Below are positions 12,401-20,388 of a stretch of 64,000 nucleotides of DNA, in pieces; the first letter of the stretch is position 1; each line of letters starts with the position of its first letter. A model generated the notes under the pieces. The model did not search any database, was not told where the DNA came from, and saw only the letters and a program-made list of their open reading frames with translations. Where the stretch lies: contig JBAIAA010000028.1 in the NCBI GenBank assembly GCA_037893245.1, positions 744,001 to 808,000 on the forward strand, given 5' to 3'. The DNA comes from Crossaster papposus (taxonomy: Eukaryota; Echinodermata; Asteroidea; Velatida; Solasteridae). Made by a program: the position numbers and the translations under genes.

Positions 12401-15400
12401 GCGTGCGCCAATGCCTATAAAAGAAGTGGTTTGTCTTTCTGGCAAGCTGGACACTCCATTAAATAGCTAGAGGGGCGTTAACAAATTCATGAAGTGAAAT
12501 TGTTAAACAACATTTTTTAATGTTGACCTTTGGACTGAAAAGTTTAGATTTGTTTACCGGCTCGGGTCATTATCACCGTCCAGACTCCAAACCGGTATGA
12601 AACATACTGTTTAAAATTGGCCAACCACTCTTTTATTCTCTTATTTACACAGCCTTCTGAAAACCTTGGTGCTGCTGATTCTGATGACCACAGTGATTCT
12701 GATTCTGATGATGACGATGACGATGATTCTGATTCTGATGATGACGATGATTCTGATGATGACGGCAATGACAATGATGATGGCGATGATGACGGCAATG
12801 ACAACAATGACAACGATTCGTCTAAAGGTACATATAGCCTTATTCAGAAAAATACCTTGCAAATAGGAAGACCAACCTGAAAGTCGGGGCAGAATTTCAA
12901 AAAAGAACTTCTAATGTACCAGTTTCAAACTGTGTCATTTTTCCACACTGCAGTTTGTACAGTCAACTCTCCTTTATACAAACACTGTTAACCAAGTTTA
13001 CTGAGCCCACTGGCAGGATTATTTTTCATAAAAAAAAGGTTTTTTTATTCAGTAAATTATATTCCTATTTTGATATTAAATGCAACTACTACAAGATGCC
13101 AACACTTAGTTTATTAGCACCGTTATTTACATTTTTTCGCCAACATTCTGTCGCCTACGGCATTTTTTTCTCTTTGCATTCAGGGCGTGATATTAAATGT
13201 CAAACGCTACCCGCCATAAAAGCTGACGCGTTTATATACGTCATTCGCGTGGAACTAAGCCCAGGGACATTGTACGCAGTGATATATAAAAATATTTGCA
13301 AGCCCAGCTGAAAAGCATTATTTTAAGAATTTCAAAAGAGACTAAGGAACAAAAGTTGGAAAATTTGAATGTCAAGAAATTACTGAGCGCAGCTGATAAT
13401 CCTTAGCTGTATGAATTCAATGGAGACAATGGAACTAGGGTGTTAATAAAAATAGGCCTAATCACTAAAGCGTGATGGCCCAATAAAGCGTACAATGTAT
13501 ATACACATCCACCGCGCCAATGAAGCATGCTTGGCAGCGTCGACGTATATTCACGTCCACCGCGTGTATGCCATACATGTCAGTCGTGTATACCCGTCCT
13601 ACGCAAGGCTAGCGGGTAACTTTTGGCATAAATACATGTTAACCGCAACGACCAAGAAAACCTTTGCAGCTTATATAAACCTGACGAATCAAGCGTCATC
13701 CGTGGATAGTAAACGATTTTGTTAGACCTTGCTCTAGACATGTTTATCAGTTAACCGTTTTGAATCTCAAAAAAAGATTCCGTGTACCGGTATATACGTT
13801 ATCCGGCACAAACTGGTTAACCTTGTGACATGCGACCTTTTTTTTTTTACACGAACTTGCGTCCGAACTTTTTTTTTAAGTCGCTTGTATTTCGTGTAAT
13901 AACCCCCATGCTGTTCGTTTTTGTTGGCTTTATATGTCAACACAGCCCTTTCCCACAGGCCAGACACCCAGAAACCAGACACCCAGAAACCAGACACCCA
14001 GAAACCAGACACCCAGAAACCAGACACCCAGAAACCAGACACCCAGAAACCAGACACCCAGAAACCAGACACCCAGAAACCAGACACCCAGAAACCAGAC
14101 ACCCAGAAACCAGACACCCAGAAACCAGACACCCAGAAACCAGACACCCAGAAACCAGACACCCAGAAACCAGACACCCAAACCAGACACCCAGAAACCA
14201 GACACCCAGAAACCAGACACCCAGAAACCAGCTGGTGTTGTTGAATAAGGCAAGGCAACAATAGCATGATTGATTGCTTGGGAAGGTCTGGTGGTAAAAT
14301 CCACACCTCCAAGACCCTTTATGTAAACAATGTACATGTAATGGAATACTCGTGGGGCAGCCTTTGCTTTGCAAAAAGCTGGGTCACCGGTTCAACCAGG
14401 GTTCAAGCGGCACTTACATGTACCATGTTATTCGGCTTGCTTTGAACTAGGAATACATGTAATAAGAGATTTTTTTAACGCAGGATGAAACTAATTGGTT
14501 TTTTAAGGCGAAGTGACTTTTAAAAAAAGGTCGGCGGCACGTCGCAGGGTTAATTAATACAACACATGTTAACATTAAGTGACCAAATGCTTTATTCTCA
14601 GTATTTATCTGTTGGTGATTTAATTTCCTTATGTGTGAAATAACGCCTCAGAAATTGCCACAGACTCACACTTGTAATATATATATCACAAATCAAATCA
14701 ATTAACTGCGTTCTGTACAAGTTGCAGTAAGAAATTAACTGTGATACATACAATTTACTTGGATCGTCACTCTTAAAGTCACATTGTAGAATTCTGCTAT
14801 TTACACACTATGCATGCATTCCTATCCCTATGTGGAGTGCTGTGGCCTCGTGGTCTGGGGAATTTGTAACTTGCAGGTAAAGCTACAGGTTGTGGGTTCG
14901 AGTTTGGCCTGGGATTATGGTGCATGTGCTCTTGGGCAAGGCACTTTGTCACTCATTGCTTCTCTCCACTCAGGAGTAAATGGGTACCTTTGAGGGCAAA
15001 GATGGCTATTGTGATTGATTTAGCTGCCTTGCGCCGAAATGGCTGCATTGAGCTGTATACTCCCAGGGAGCTGAGATGGTACATGTATTTGGAACGTTTT
15101 GTTGTTTCAATAATTAGGGATAATAATAATGTAAAGCGCTTTGATCTTGTTAAAGGCGCTATATAAAAAGCCGTTATTATTATGTATCCATGTGTAAGAA
15201 ATACTGCACAAAATGCCATTGCAAACTTTGTGGCAACATAGGATCCTGAGCTGACCATGAGCAGCCAATCAGCTGCAAACTTTCTAATGAAGATGCAAAT
15301 ACCAGATGGTAGTACCATGTACGCTTGTGTACATGGTGCTGATAATTACCCTCGCCTTTGGCTCGGGTAATTATCAGCACCCAGACTCCAAGTGGTATTA

Positions 15401-15834
15401 AACAGAGTGATTAAAACCCCTCGAACCAATTTATTCCCTTAGTAATGACCGGGTCCTCACCCTGTTATGCCCTGAGTAATGATTGCTCGAATGTTGATTT
15501 TGTTGTCTAAATTCGTAGAAAATATAGCACTTCCAGATTTTTTTTTTATGATTCCGGGCAAGTCCAAGAAAAGGTCTTCTTTTTGTCCCAGACGTAAAAC
15601 CATGTTATCTTTACTTTGATAATCATCGCAAAGAATAATAACCTTTAAAAAGAAATGCGTAGCACCTCGCATATGCCAAACATTAGAAAATATAGCACTT
15701 TGTTACGTACATGTATGGGCCATAGCCTACGCAAATTCCTCGACTATGTCTGGTTTAGTATTTTCCCCACATAGTCACATATTTTATCCACTTGTTAAAC
15801 TACTCCAATCCTTTCTCATTTTTTTTTAGATTGA
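2666..15834 (+). CDS. multi-exon gene of unknown function, copy 1 (5' exons missing from window)
   Basis: Seven exons are supported by AG/GT borders, matching phases and conservation with copy 2: 2666-2746, 5102-5413, 5969-5979, 9491-9629, 10500-10622, 12653-12827 and 15830-15834. They read continuously through a 104-residue helical exon, an 11-nt microexon, a hydrophobic stretch ([17 protein letters not shown]), a segment ending [12 protein letters not shown], then an Asp/Ser tail. The stop is the TGA at 15832. The three upstream exons seen in copy 2 (zinc finger and Pro-rich) are not found in 1-2665, where a DIRS-like element sits instead, so this copy is truncated or starts outside the window. 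The core resembles a protein family expanded in several marine invertebrates. I know no function for it and infer none. Confidence 0.65.
2925..4140 (-). mobile_element. Penelope-like element remnant with GIY-YIG region between inverted repeats
   Basis: Minus-strand reading of about 3300-3760 shows Cys-rich and GIY-YIG-type features typical of the C-terminus of Penelope-like elements: [13 protein letters not shown], then [11 protein letters not shown], a YVGKSK-like motif and a HRS motif. The coding piece is flanked by two roughly 320-345-bp inverted copies of one sequence (about 2925-3270 and 3818-4140), including the landmark CTAGAGTCTAGACACCTTTA. Inverted terminal repeats are known for this class. 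The reverse transcriptase part is absent. A collinear copy is at 40310-41440, so the insertion predates the block duplication. Confidence 0.7.
4143..4350. mobile_element. TTAA-flanked MITE, copy with one clear end
   Basis: Shares the core GAGCAAGGCCGGAAATGTCT and the GGGTGTGCTTCCCG motif with copies at 19996-20158, 47060-47270 and 54053-54276. The right end reads CCGGCTCGAGCTGG followed by TTAA. The left end is degenerate. The matching place in copy 2 (around 41665) lacks it, so it inserted after the duplication or was lost there. Confidence 0.6.
4360..5100. other. intron of copy 1
   Basis: AT-rich intron sequence also present in copy 2 (about 41670-42130), including GATCGAAATATTAGGCC at the start, which resembles the end of a Penelope-like terminal repeat. 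Nothing else recognised. Confidence 0.5.
5102..5413 (+). CDS. copy 1 exon: conserved helical core (104 aa)
   Basis: A 312-nt exon, phase 0, bordered by CTTCTAG and GTGTGAG. It encodes [19 protein letters not shown] onward, including the block [20 protein letters not shown] and ending NKVQ. The paralogous exon at 42131-42442 has exactly the same length and about 80 percent identical residues by eye. No membrane or catalytic motif is seen. Confidence 0.8.
5415..5968. other. intron of copy 1
   Basis: Intron between the 312-nt exon and the microexon. Its first part is collinear with copy 2 (42443-42900). From about 5850 onward the sequence has no counterpart in copy 2. Confidence 0.6.
5969..5979 (+). 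CDS. copy 1 microexon, 11 nt
   Basis: ATTCTTCCAAG is preceded by TTTATTCCAG and followed by GTAAGTATAG, both strong splice signals. Its length brings the phase-0 end of the previous exon into the frame required by the next exon, giving NKVQ-ILPRRKN-IGYLVP. Without it the next exon is read in a frame that soon meets a stop. The surrounding roughly 430 bp (about 5850-6283) is missing in copy 2. Confidence 0.6.
5980..6398. other. intron of copy 1
   Basis: Intron sequence after the microexon. Up to about 6283 it is unique to copy 1. From there (GAGCTACCGGTAGCTAC) it matches copy 2 again at about 42920. Confidence 0.5.
6399..6427. repeat. poly(C) tract, 29 nt
   Basis: An uninterrupted run of C. 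The paralogous site in copy 2 (about 43025-43046) also carries a long C run, so the tract predates the duplication and varies in length. Confidence 0.9.
6505..6617. repeat. inverted repeat, two 36-bp arms
   Basis: Left arm 6505-6540 and right arm 6582-6617 are near-perfect reverse complements, with core AAGGTTAAGGGGGAGGGTGT. The 41-nt centre carries the plus-strand Gypsy RT piece. It marks the place where the fossil was rearranged. Confidence 0.8.
7120..7301 (+). mobile_element. solo LTR, 182 bp, with 5-bp target duplication
   Basis: Begins TGTTACGATAATAG, ends AAACATAACA, and is flanked by ATGTT on both sides (7115-7119 and 7302-7306). An AATAAA is present inside in plus orientation. It sits inside the Gypsy fossil and therefore is younger than it. 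No internal region remains, as expected for LTR-LTR recombination. Confidence 0.75.
8357..9075. repeat. G-rich minisatellite, 17-bp then 22-bp unit
   Basis: About 30 copies of GTCGGAATGGGGGTGGA (some with GGGATGG) at 8357-8850, changing into a 22-bp form with GGGAATAGGGTGGA to 9075. All three plus-strand frames stay open because the unit has no stop, so the long open frames here are not genes. Copy 2 has only a few degenerate units at 47830-47965, so the array expanded in copy 1. The regular G runs could form quadruplexes. Confidence 0.95.
9100..9490. other. intron of copy 1
   Basis: Intron sequence collinear with 47985-48370 in copy 2. It contains short CATC-rich repeats at about 9128-9180. 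No other feature seen. Confidence 0.6.
9491..9629 (+). CDS. copy 1 exon: hydrophobic segment
   Basis: A 139-nt exon bordered by ATCACAG and GTAAGTG. It encodes [18 protein letters not shown] and ends [10 protein letters not shown]. The entry phase is 2 (after the microexon) and the exit phase is 0. The paralogue is 48372-48510, the same length. The [14 protein letters not shown] stretch is hydrophobic enough for a buried helix, but no flanking evidence makes it a membrane segment. Confidence 0.8.
9640..10495. other. intron of copy 1
   Basis: Collinear with copy 2 from 48835 to 50460, except that copy 2 has gained a solo LTR and an 804-bp MITE. This is the unoccupied version of both sites. 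Confidence 0.7.
10500..10622 (+). CDS. copy 1 exon: 41-aa conserved segment
   Basis: A 123-nt exon, phase 0 at both ends, bordered by AATTTCAG and GTATTTTG. It encodes [11 protein letters not shown] through [12 protein letters not shown]. The paralogue at 50465-50587 is the same length, with about ten residue changes. Confidence 0.8.
10630..11340. other. intron of copy 1
   Basis: The start is collinear with copy 2 up to GCAATATGACATAT (10681), the empty site of the 2.3-kb element found at 50652-52956, and resumes with CTCTTCTATGAGTTCATGAGG. From about 10800 to 11340 there is no counterpart in copy 2 and no recognisable feature. Confidence 0.6.
11345..12110 (-). mobile_element. Penelope-like element fragments (3' end and RT piece)
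   Basis: 11345-11600 matches the 3' terminal part of the Penelope-like element at 43626-44280 (shared TAATACTCTTTAGTGA and GGAACCGT.TTGTGCTTGATG). Minus-strand 11745-12110 reads as a Penelope-type RT piece with a PKIHxKD-LLRPIV motif and [18 protein letters not shown]. The two parts are separated by poly(C)/poly(A) tracts. The RT piece alone is also at 53080-53215 in copy 2, so it is ancestral to the duplication. Confidence 0.6.
12110..12650. other. intron of copy 1
   Basis: Closely similar to 53216-53758 in copy 2. It includes a motif GGCTCGGGTCATTATCACCG followed by CCAGACTCCAAACCGGTATG, which recurs at 15361-15415 and 53665-53710 and looks like a dispersed short repeat end. No coding potential recognised. 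Confidence 0.5.
12653..12827 (+). CDS. copy 1 exon: Asp/Ser acidic tail
   Basis: A 175-nt exon bordered by TACACAG and GTACAT. It encodes [15 protein letters not shown] followed by runs of D, S and N built from GAT/GAC/TCT codons. The paralogue at 53761-53899 is 36 nt (12 codons) shorter with the same borders and phase, so the acidic repeat changes length by whole codons. Confidence 0.75.
12830..13955. other. intron of copy 1
   Basis: 12960-13380 matches 54290-54680 in copy 2, including a sequence ending GGCAGGATTATTTTTCAT related to the TTAA MITE family. The rest (13400-13955) has no counterpart or recognisable feature. Near 13800 there is a stretch ending ACAAACTGGTTAACC that resembles one end of that MITE. 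Confidence 0.5.
13960..14231. repeat. 15-bp minisatellite
   Basis: About 18 copies of CCAGACACCCAGAAA with almost no divergence and one short unit near 14180. All six frames stay open, which explains the long repetitive open frames here; they are not genes. It is absent from copy 2. Confidence 0.95.
14235..14820. other. intron of copy 1
   Basis: Mostly unique sequence. From about 14725 (AAGAAATTAACTGTGATACAT) it is collinear with copy 2 at about 54680. No feature recognised. Confidence 0.5.
14826..15180 (+). mobile_element. tRNA-headed SINE
   Basis: The head has pol III-like boxes: GTGGCCTCGTGGTC (A-box-like) and GGTTCGAGTTTGG (B box). The body includes GGGCAAGGCACTTTGTCACTC. The tail is AAAGCGCTTTGATC...GGCGCTATATAAAA and ends in TTATTATTAT. 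A collinear copy at 54787-55133 shows it inserted before the block duplication. GCGCTATATAAA tails are common in deuterostome SINE/LINE 3' ends. Confidence 0.75.
15313..15380. repeat. two adjacent hairpins
   Basis: ACCATGTAC...GTACATGGT (15313-15337) and a perfect 16-bp stem GTGCTGATAATTACCC (15336-15351) with its complement at 15365-15380. Copy 2 lacks the second hairpin at the matching place. Confidence 0.8.
15385..15828. other. intron of copy 1
   Basis: Partly collinear with copy 2 (55520-55685). No recognisable feature besides the splice acceptor at its end. Confidence 0.5.
15830..15834 (+). CDS. copy 1 terminal exon (stop)
   Basis: After TTTTTTTAG the sequence ATTGAAGTAG joins the G left by the acidic exon and gives D then TGA. 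In copy 2 the matching base is C, and the frame continues SSSLPQ before a stop. An alternative frame ([17 protein letters not shown]) is open and conserved in both copies, so an unseen intermediate exon or alternative splicing is possible. Confidence 0.45.
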
Positions 15835-15910
15835 AGTAGCTTACCTCAATGAAGCTTTGAAGCCTATTAGACCACTTGGAAAAGGAAAAATAAGCGGAAG
15901 ATGCTGGTAA

Positions 15911-16391
15911 AGAGAAAAATACCAGAGCTGAATGTCACCAGTAGGGCATTGAAGAACTCCAAGTAAAGATACTCTAAAAAAGCGAAATAGAGACAAGTGT
16001 GTACACACACAGAAGAACAAAGACACTGGAGAGTGGAAGGGTCATCAACTGAACCAGCAAAGACGACCACATTGGGTAATTATCTATGGGGAAGCATTGA
16101 AGCACTAAAAGTATATTACCCTGAGAGCAAGAGAGATGAGTCGCTTAAAAATGCAGAGGTGCACACACACACAGAGGAAGAAATACACTGGAGAGTGAAA
16201 GGGTCGTCTACTGAACCAGCAAGGACAATATTGGTTACTTATCTATGGGGAAGCATTGAATCACTAAAGGTACATTACCCCTTTGCATTCAATTTAGGTG
16301 GCGTAAGACATGGCATAGCGATTGAAAATAATATATTTTACCAGCAAATCACAATTAACGTGGACCCTGTCAATCATTGCTCAACTTATTC

Positions 16392-16424
<33 letters not shown>

Positions 16425-16465
16425 TGTGAAGGCTAATCATCCTTACTCGCACCTGGTGTCCTGAA
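15911..16465. other. 3' flank of copy 1
   Basis: Contains two imperfect direct repeats of about 135 bp (about 15990-16130 and 16155-16270) sharing ACACTGGAGAGTG.AAGGGTC and CTATGGGGAAGCATTGAA, and an (AAT)n run at 16394-16425. Only the first part is in copy 2 (55760-55960). Confidence 0.6.
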
Positions 16466-16469
16466 TTGC

Positions 16470-16745
16470 GAAGGACGCGGCTACAACGTGGTCGAGTCGC
16501 TGGCACGTAAAGGCGCCTATGGCAGCCGCCCACATCGACTCATTATCACTACGGAGCACAGCCTGAGATCGAAAGTGTTTGATTTTTCAGAAGGGAGGAA
16601 AATCGGGTGCCTGGAAAAAACCCTTGTGGCACAGGAGAGAACCAACGCACAACTCTACTCACATATTATGGTCCGGCCGGGAATCGAACCCGGGCCACAT
16701 TGATGAGAGGCAAGCGCTTTACACACAAGCTACTTATGCCACCCA
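16470..16745 (-). mobile_element. tRNA-derived SINE, minus strand
   Basis: Minus-strand reading starts with a tRNA-like head, GCGCTTGCCTCTCATCAATG then GGGTTCGATTCCCGGCCGG (B box), followed by a body with TTTTTTCCAGGCACCCGATTTTCCTCCC. This arrangement is typical of tRNA-headed SINEs in marine invertebrates. Copy 2 has no counterpart, so it inserted after the duplication. Confidence 0.75.
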
Positions 16746-16749
16746 TGCA

Positions 16750-17735
16750 TTCAGCTTGATAAAAGACACTCGCAGCTTTAGGAATGAAGTAAAGGAATTG
16801 CTATTTAACATGTAACAATTTTTTTGAAGTGCCGAACGATTCTGCGGAAAGTCAGACAAAACTATTTTTAAAATGGCGGGCGGAGGTGATTCACAACGAT
16901 TTCGTGAAATAACACAAATATACGCAGTTGTCGTAAACGGTGTTTGAAACGTTGCGCAGCTACGCCAAGTTTTGTGAGATGGTCCGTGAGGAAATGGCAC
17001 AGCTACGCATTTTTGTTGTTGCGTGAGCCTTTACACCACTTTTGAAAATAGCGTAGGCTACAAACTTTTTCGTGAAATCGCTGCAGAAAGGAATGTACAT
17101 GTAGTCAAGTCTATCACAAGTCCTTCAGTCCCATTTCAAATAAGTTTTTCAAATAAGATTTGACAAAAGCATTCCTTTGTCTTTGTTTATCCAGTTGCTT
17201 AAAGGGAAAGTATATGTTTTGCAACTATCCTATCCCTGTGAAATTATCTATTCTGACAGGCTGTCATTTTTTGAACAAAAAATTTGAAGTCGAAAGATGC
17301 CTCTCAGAGACATATTTTTAGAAATTTCCGCTATAGTAGTTGATTCAATTTTTTTTTTTAAATTATGTTGTCTCCGAATAAACGGCATTTACTGAGCAAA
17401 ACCTTTGTCAGGTTTAGTTGTCAAGCTCTATTCTTTAGATTTGAATAACTTTTGCTGCTTCAAACGATAAAAATGCACATCTGATTAATGGTACATGTAT
17501 ACTACTATAACACTAATTGTGTGTGAACTTTGTGAAAGGACTTAACGTGTACTTGACAGAACAGATGAGATGCTGTGGTTTTGTTCCCAAATAATGGTTA
17601 TTTTATTTTAAAACAGAGTAACAACGTTTTACTGTTTGTACAAGAATAAAAAAAAGGTATTTTAACTTAGTTCTTCCAAATAAAAATTGAAACGTTAGGA
17701 TTTCAAATTTTTGTTTAGCGGAATGTACCTTTTTA
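16750..17735. other. 3' flank of copy 1
   Basis: Largely collinear with 55960-56915 in copy 2. No gene recognised. Confidence 0.5.
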
Positions 17736-17737
17736 TG

Positions 17738-17872
17738 ATAGACCTGAGACCTAATGACGTCAGCTTTGTTTACATATGCACTTTCCTATGGGGGTGAAGT
17801 CGGGATGCCAGACCAAGTAGGGACATACTATCACATAGGAAAACAAAGCGTGATGTCATTAGGTCTATTGAA
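17738..17872. mobile_element. palindromic MITE
   Basis: Inverted ends: GACCTAATGACGTCAGCTTTG on the left, and AAAGCGTGATGTCATTAGGTC on the right as its complement, with further pairing of CTATGTGATA. A collinear copy is at 56918-57055, so it predates the duplication. Confidence 0.65.
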
Positions 17873-18122
17873 TTATCCAAATCTTGTCAATGACCAATTA
17901 CACGTGAAATAAAGGACGGAGATTGAAAAAATGTTCTAAAATAAAATGTTGGTGAATACTTCATCTTTTGCGAAAATTGTCCTGGTATACCTGACGGTGG
18001 CTTTATACCCAATTTTTGACAAGATTGTGACTGACTGGTTCAATGCACTGAACTTGCCAGATAGATTCATATAGTCAAAAAACAATATTGTGAAGAGAGA
18101 CACCTGAAAATGTTTTGGGAAA

Positions 18123-19073
18123 GGCAAGGGGCATCAGTAAAAAACAATTTCGATATCAGGTGTGGGGTGGGGTGGTCTAACAGGCCTCGCGGCAGACTTT
18201 TCTGGCGCCAGAAAATTTTGCAAAAAGGGGTGGGTCTAACTGGATTTTGGAATGAAAAAAAAAAATTTCAACAAAAAAGGTGGGTCAAAACACCTGACTT
18301 GAACTACAAAAAAATATTTCACTCCATTTTTCGCCATTTTCAAGCATTTTGTTAAAATTTTCGTGATCAGTGACAGCGTCAGTGATCGAATTTTCAATCG
18401 AGAAAAAATAAAAAACTTACGGGCATTCTCAATTTCAAGTCCGTTTTGACTGCTCTCACGGTGTCAGTGTCGGGCGACGATCCTATTCTTAATATGCGGC
18501 CGCCGCATTCTGAATGAAGAGCGACAACCGGCGTAATTTACGGGTAATTGCAGGTAATTGTCGAATTTTTCAACTCGGAAACATTGAATCTTTGAAAACG
18601 AAAGTGAAGATAATAGTACGCTGGACTCCGAGGAACTGAGGACCGGATGCGGACTGAGACTGGCGCCGGGCGCCGGGGATGAAGTCTGCAAATTCGAGTC
18701 TGAAAGAGATTGCATTATTTTCTCCAGTTGGGGCGAGTTGGGGTGTGTCCGAACTGCAGTTGGTGAAATAAAAAAAAATATCCCGTGAAAAGGGTGGGTC
18801 CGAACTTCAGTTGGTGTAATGAAAAAATATATCCCGTTAAAGGGGTGGGTCCGAACTTGAGTTGGTGAAATGAAAAAAATATTTCCCGTTAAAGGGGTGG
18901 GTCCGAACTCCAGTTAATGAAATGAAAAAAAAATATTCCGTAAAAGGGGTGGGTATGGCATCCGGATATCATTTTCAAAAAAAAATATCCGTAAGGGTGG
19001 GTGGGTCAACGCCGAAAATTTCGTTGGAATTTTCTGACCCGATATCGAGAAATTTTCTTCCTGATGCCCCCTG
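18123..19073. mobile_element. hAT-like non-autonomous element
   Basis: Ends CAAGGGGCATCAG and CTGATGCCCCCTG (12 of 13 bases complementary), flanked by GGAAAGG on both sides (7-8 bp target duplication). CAGGGG-type ends with 8-bp duplications are characteristic of hAT elements. There is no transposase. The interior has a minisatellite. Confidence 0.7.
18730..18960. repeat. about 60-bp tandem repeat inside the hAT-like element
   Basis: Four copies of a unit containing GGGTGGGTCCGAACTTCAGT followed by TGGTGAAATGAAAAAAATAT and a CCCGTTAAAG stretch. Divergence between units is modest. Confidence 0.8.
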
Positions 19074-19261
19074 GGAAAGGTGTCTAATTTGCATAAATCG
19101 TTAATACCTGACGTGAAATGTTTATGTTCATATAAATGTATTTTGCAGCTGATATTGACGATTTAGGTAAATTAGGCACCCTTCCCAAAACATTCTCAGG
19201 TGTCTTCCCTTCTAGATATTTTCTTTAGGGTTATAAGATTCTATCTGCCAAATTCGGTCAG

Positions 19262-19445
19262 ATGAAGCAAGATATATGACGAGGAACCCCCATTCTCTCT
19301 TTTGTGGTGGTCATTGCACTTGCGGAATGTTGTGGTTTCTCAGGAATTCTGTTTTGGTTTTTAGGGGGTGCAGTTAAGTAACAATAGTCTAGAGAGTGTA
19401 TAGGTATGGGGGACTAAGGGAGTCTGTCGTCCCATAAGTTAGATG
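19262..19445. repeat. dispersed repeat related to the MITE at 59783
   Basis: Shares TCTCAGGAATTC.GTTTTGG, a G run, then GTAACAATAGTCTAGAG and GTATAGGTATGGGGGACTAAG with 61395-61560 and, more distantly, with 59783-59954. Terminal repeats are not clear here. Confidence 0.5.
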
Positions 19446-19449
19446 CTTT

Positions 19450-19910
19450 GGACCACCATATGCCACCTGACATTTTTTTTTACAACTGGAGGAATGTTGA
19501 CTAATTTAGGTTCTCCAAAATTCTTGAATAGACCGATCTAGTAGGCCCCACCCCTAAACAAATTGACCAATCACTGTGCATGATTTTAAGGTCCAACCTA
19601 AATTATTCACTTTAATAAATACACACATTTACATGTGTAGCATAGTTCAATACTGCACACTTTTTTTGTCATTTCACTTGTACGCCCCAATTTAATTATT
19701 ACAGAATGGTTTCAATCACGGTTAAGTGGTGGTGTTATGTTAATTTTATTTGGAATCTACATGTATTAAGCAGTATTAAGGGAAAGGTATTTTTTAGCAA
19801 TTACCCAAGTCAAAGCTGTTGCCTACTTGTATGTAAGTGATCGACCAGGCGCGCATCACACTACTACATATAGGCAGTTGCTACAACCATGGAAGGACTA
19901 GACGACTGGC
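19450..19910. other. end of copy 1 block and unique sequence
   Basis: Collinearity with copy 2 ends near 19640. From there to 19910 nothing is recognised. Confidence 0.4.
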
Positions 19911-19914
19911 GTGG

Positions 19915-20256
19915 CCTCCTAGCAGAGTTGTAATCAAATCAATCACAACTCAATCACAAGTCATTCAGTCTTTAGTCAAATTGCAAGCTATTTAACCAGT
20001 TCGCGCCGTATAATAAATGCAAATTTTCCCCAGATTCAAAACAGATGACGCAAAAAAACCAAACACGAGCAAGGCCGGAAATGTCTGTCGGCAGCAAGCA
20101 AGGCCGGGAAATGCGCGGGTGTGCTTCCCGGCACTATCGGCCTGAACCCGCGAACTGGTTAAAACAACTTTGACAAAAGCATTATTTTGTCAATTTAAAC
20201 TAACTTCTAATAACTGACTTGTGAACTGACTCGATTACAACTCTGCCTACTGGATT
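19915..20256. mobile_element. MITE containing another MITE
   Basis: Ends TAGCAGAGTTGTAATC and GATTACAACTCTGCCTA are complementary apart from one extra base, followed by partly paired CACAAGTCA. Ends begin with TA. The TTAA MITE at 19996-20158 is inserted in it. Confidence 0.55.
19996..20158. mobile_element. TTAA-flanked MITE, complete copy
   Basis: TTAA at 19992-19995 and 20159-20162. Ends CCAGTTCGCG and CGCGAACTGG are perfect complements. The core GAGCAAGGCCGGAAATGTCT is shared with the other family members. A TTAA target duplication points to the piggyBac or Kolobok superfamilies. Confidence 0.8.
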
Positions 20257-20388
20257 GGTGTATTAAACGTTGACATGGCAAGACAAGAGCTCCCAAATTC
20301 TCAAGGTGTTGCAAGCTTTTCAATCAAGGTGTTTCTTTTCTCTTACAATTAGCATCGTACTCTGCCATTAGTTACAGTTACATGTATA

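Larger units (their letters stand above)
18096..19205. mobile_element. short palindromic MITE split by a hAT-like insertion
   Basis: The ends AGACACCTGAAAATGTTTTG and its complement near 19186-19205 pair over about 45 bp, continuing into CTAATTT.CATAAATCGT.AA. Without the insert the element is only about 155 bp. The uninterrupted paralogue is at about 61223-61353. Confidence 0.65.
2610..19640 (+). repeat. segmental duplication, copy 1
   Basis: Collinear with 40005-61712: exons, intron sequence, Penelope-like fragments, a SINE and small MITEs occur in the same order and orientation at both sites. Similarity starts just before the exon at 2666 (40048 in copy 2) and fades after the AATTATTCACTTTAATAAA stretch near 19610 (61690 in copy 2). 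Differences are mostly insertions: a Gypsy fossil, a minisatellite and a hAT-like element in copy 1, and many elements in copy 2. Confidence 0.85.

Noticed and set aside
13960-14231. CRISPR array
   Set aside because: Direct repeats without spacers; a simple minisatellite in a eukaryotic intron.
13767-14374. Open frames of 104-181 codons on both strands
   Set aside because: Produced by the stop-free 15-bp minisatellite (ETRHP, FLGVW and similar peptides); not genes.
14826-14910. tRNA gene
   Set aside because: A and B boxes are present but no cloverleaf closes, and a SINE body and tail follow; kept as SINE.
16670-16745. tRNA gene on the minus strand
   Set aside because: Good B box but poor acceptor stem and a continuing SINE body.
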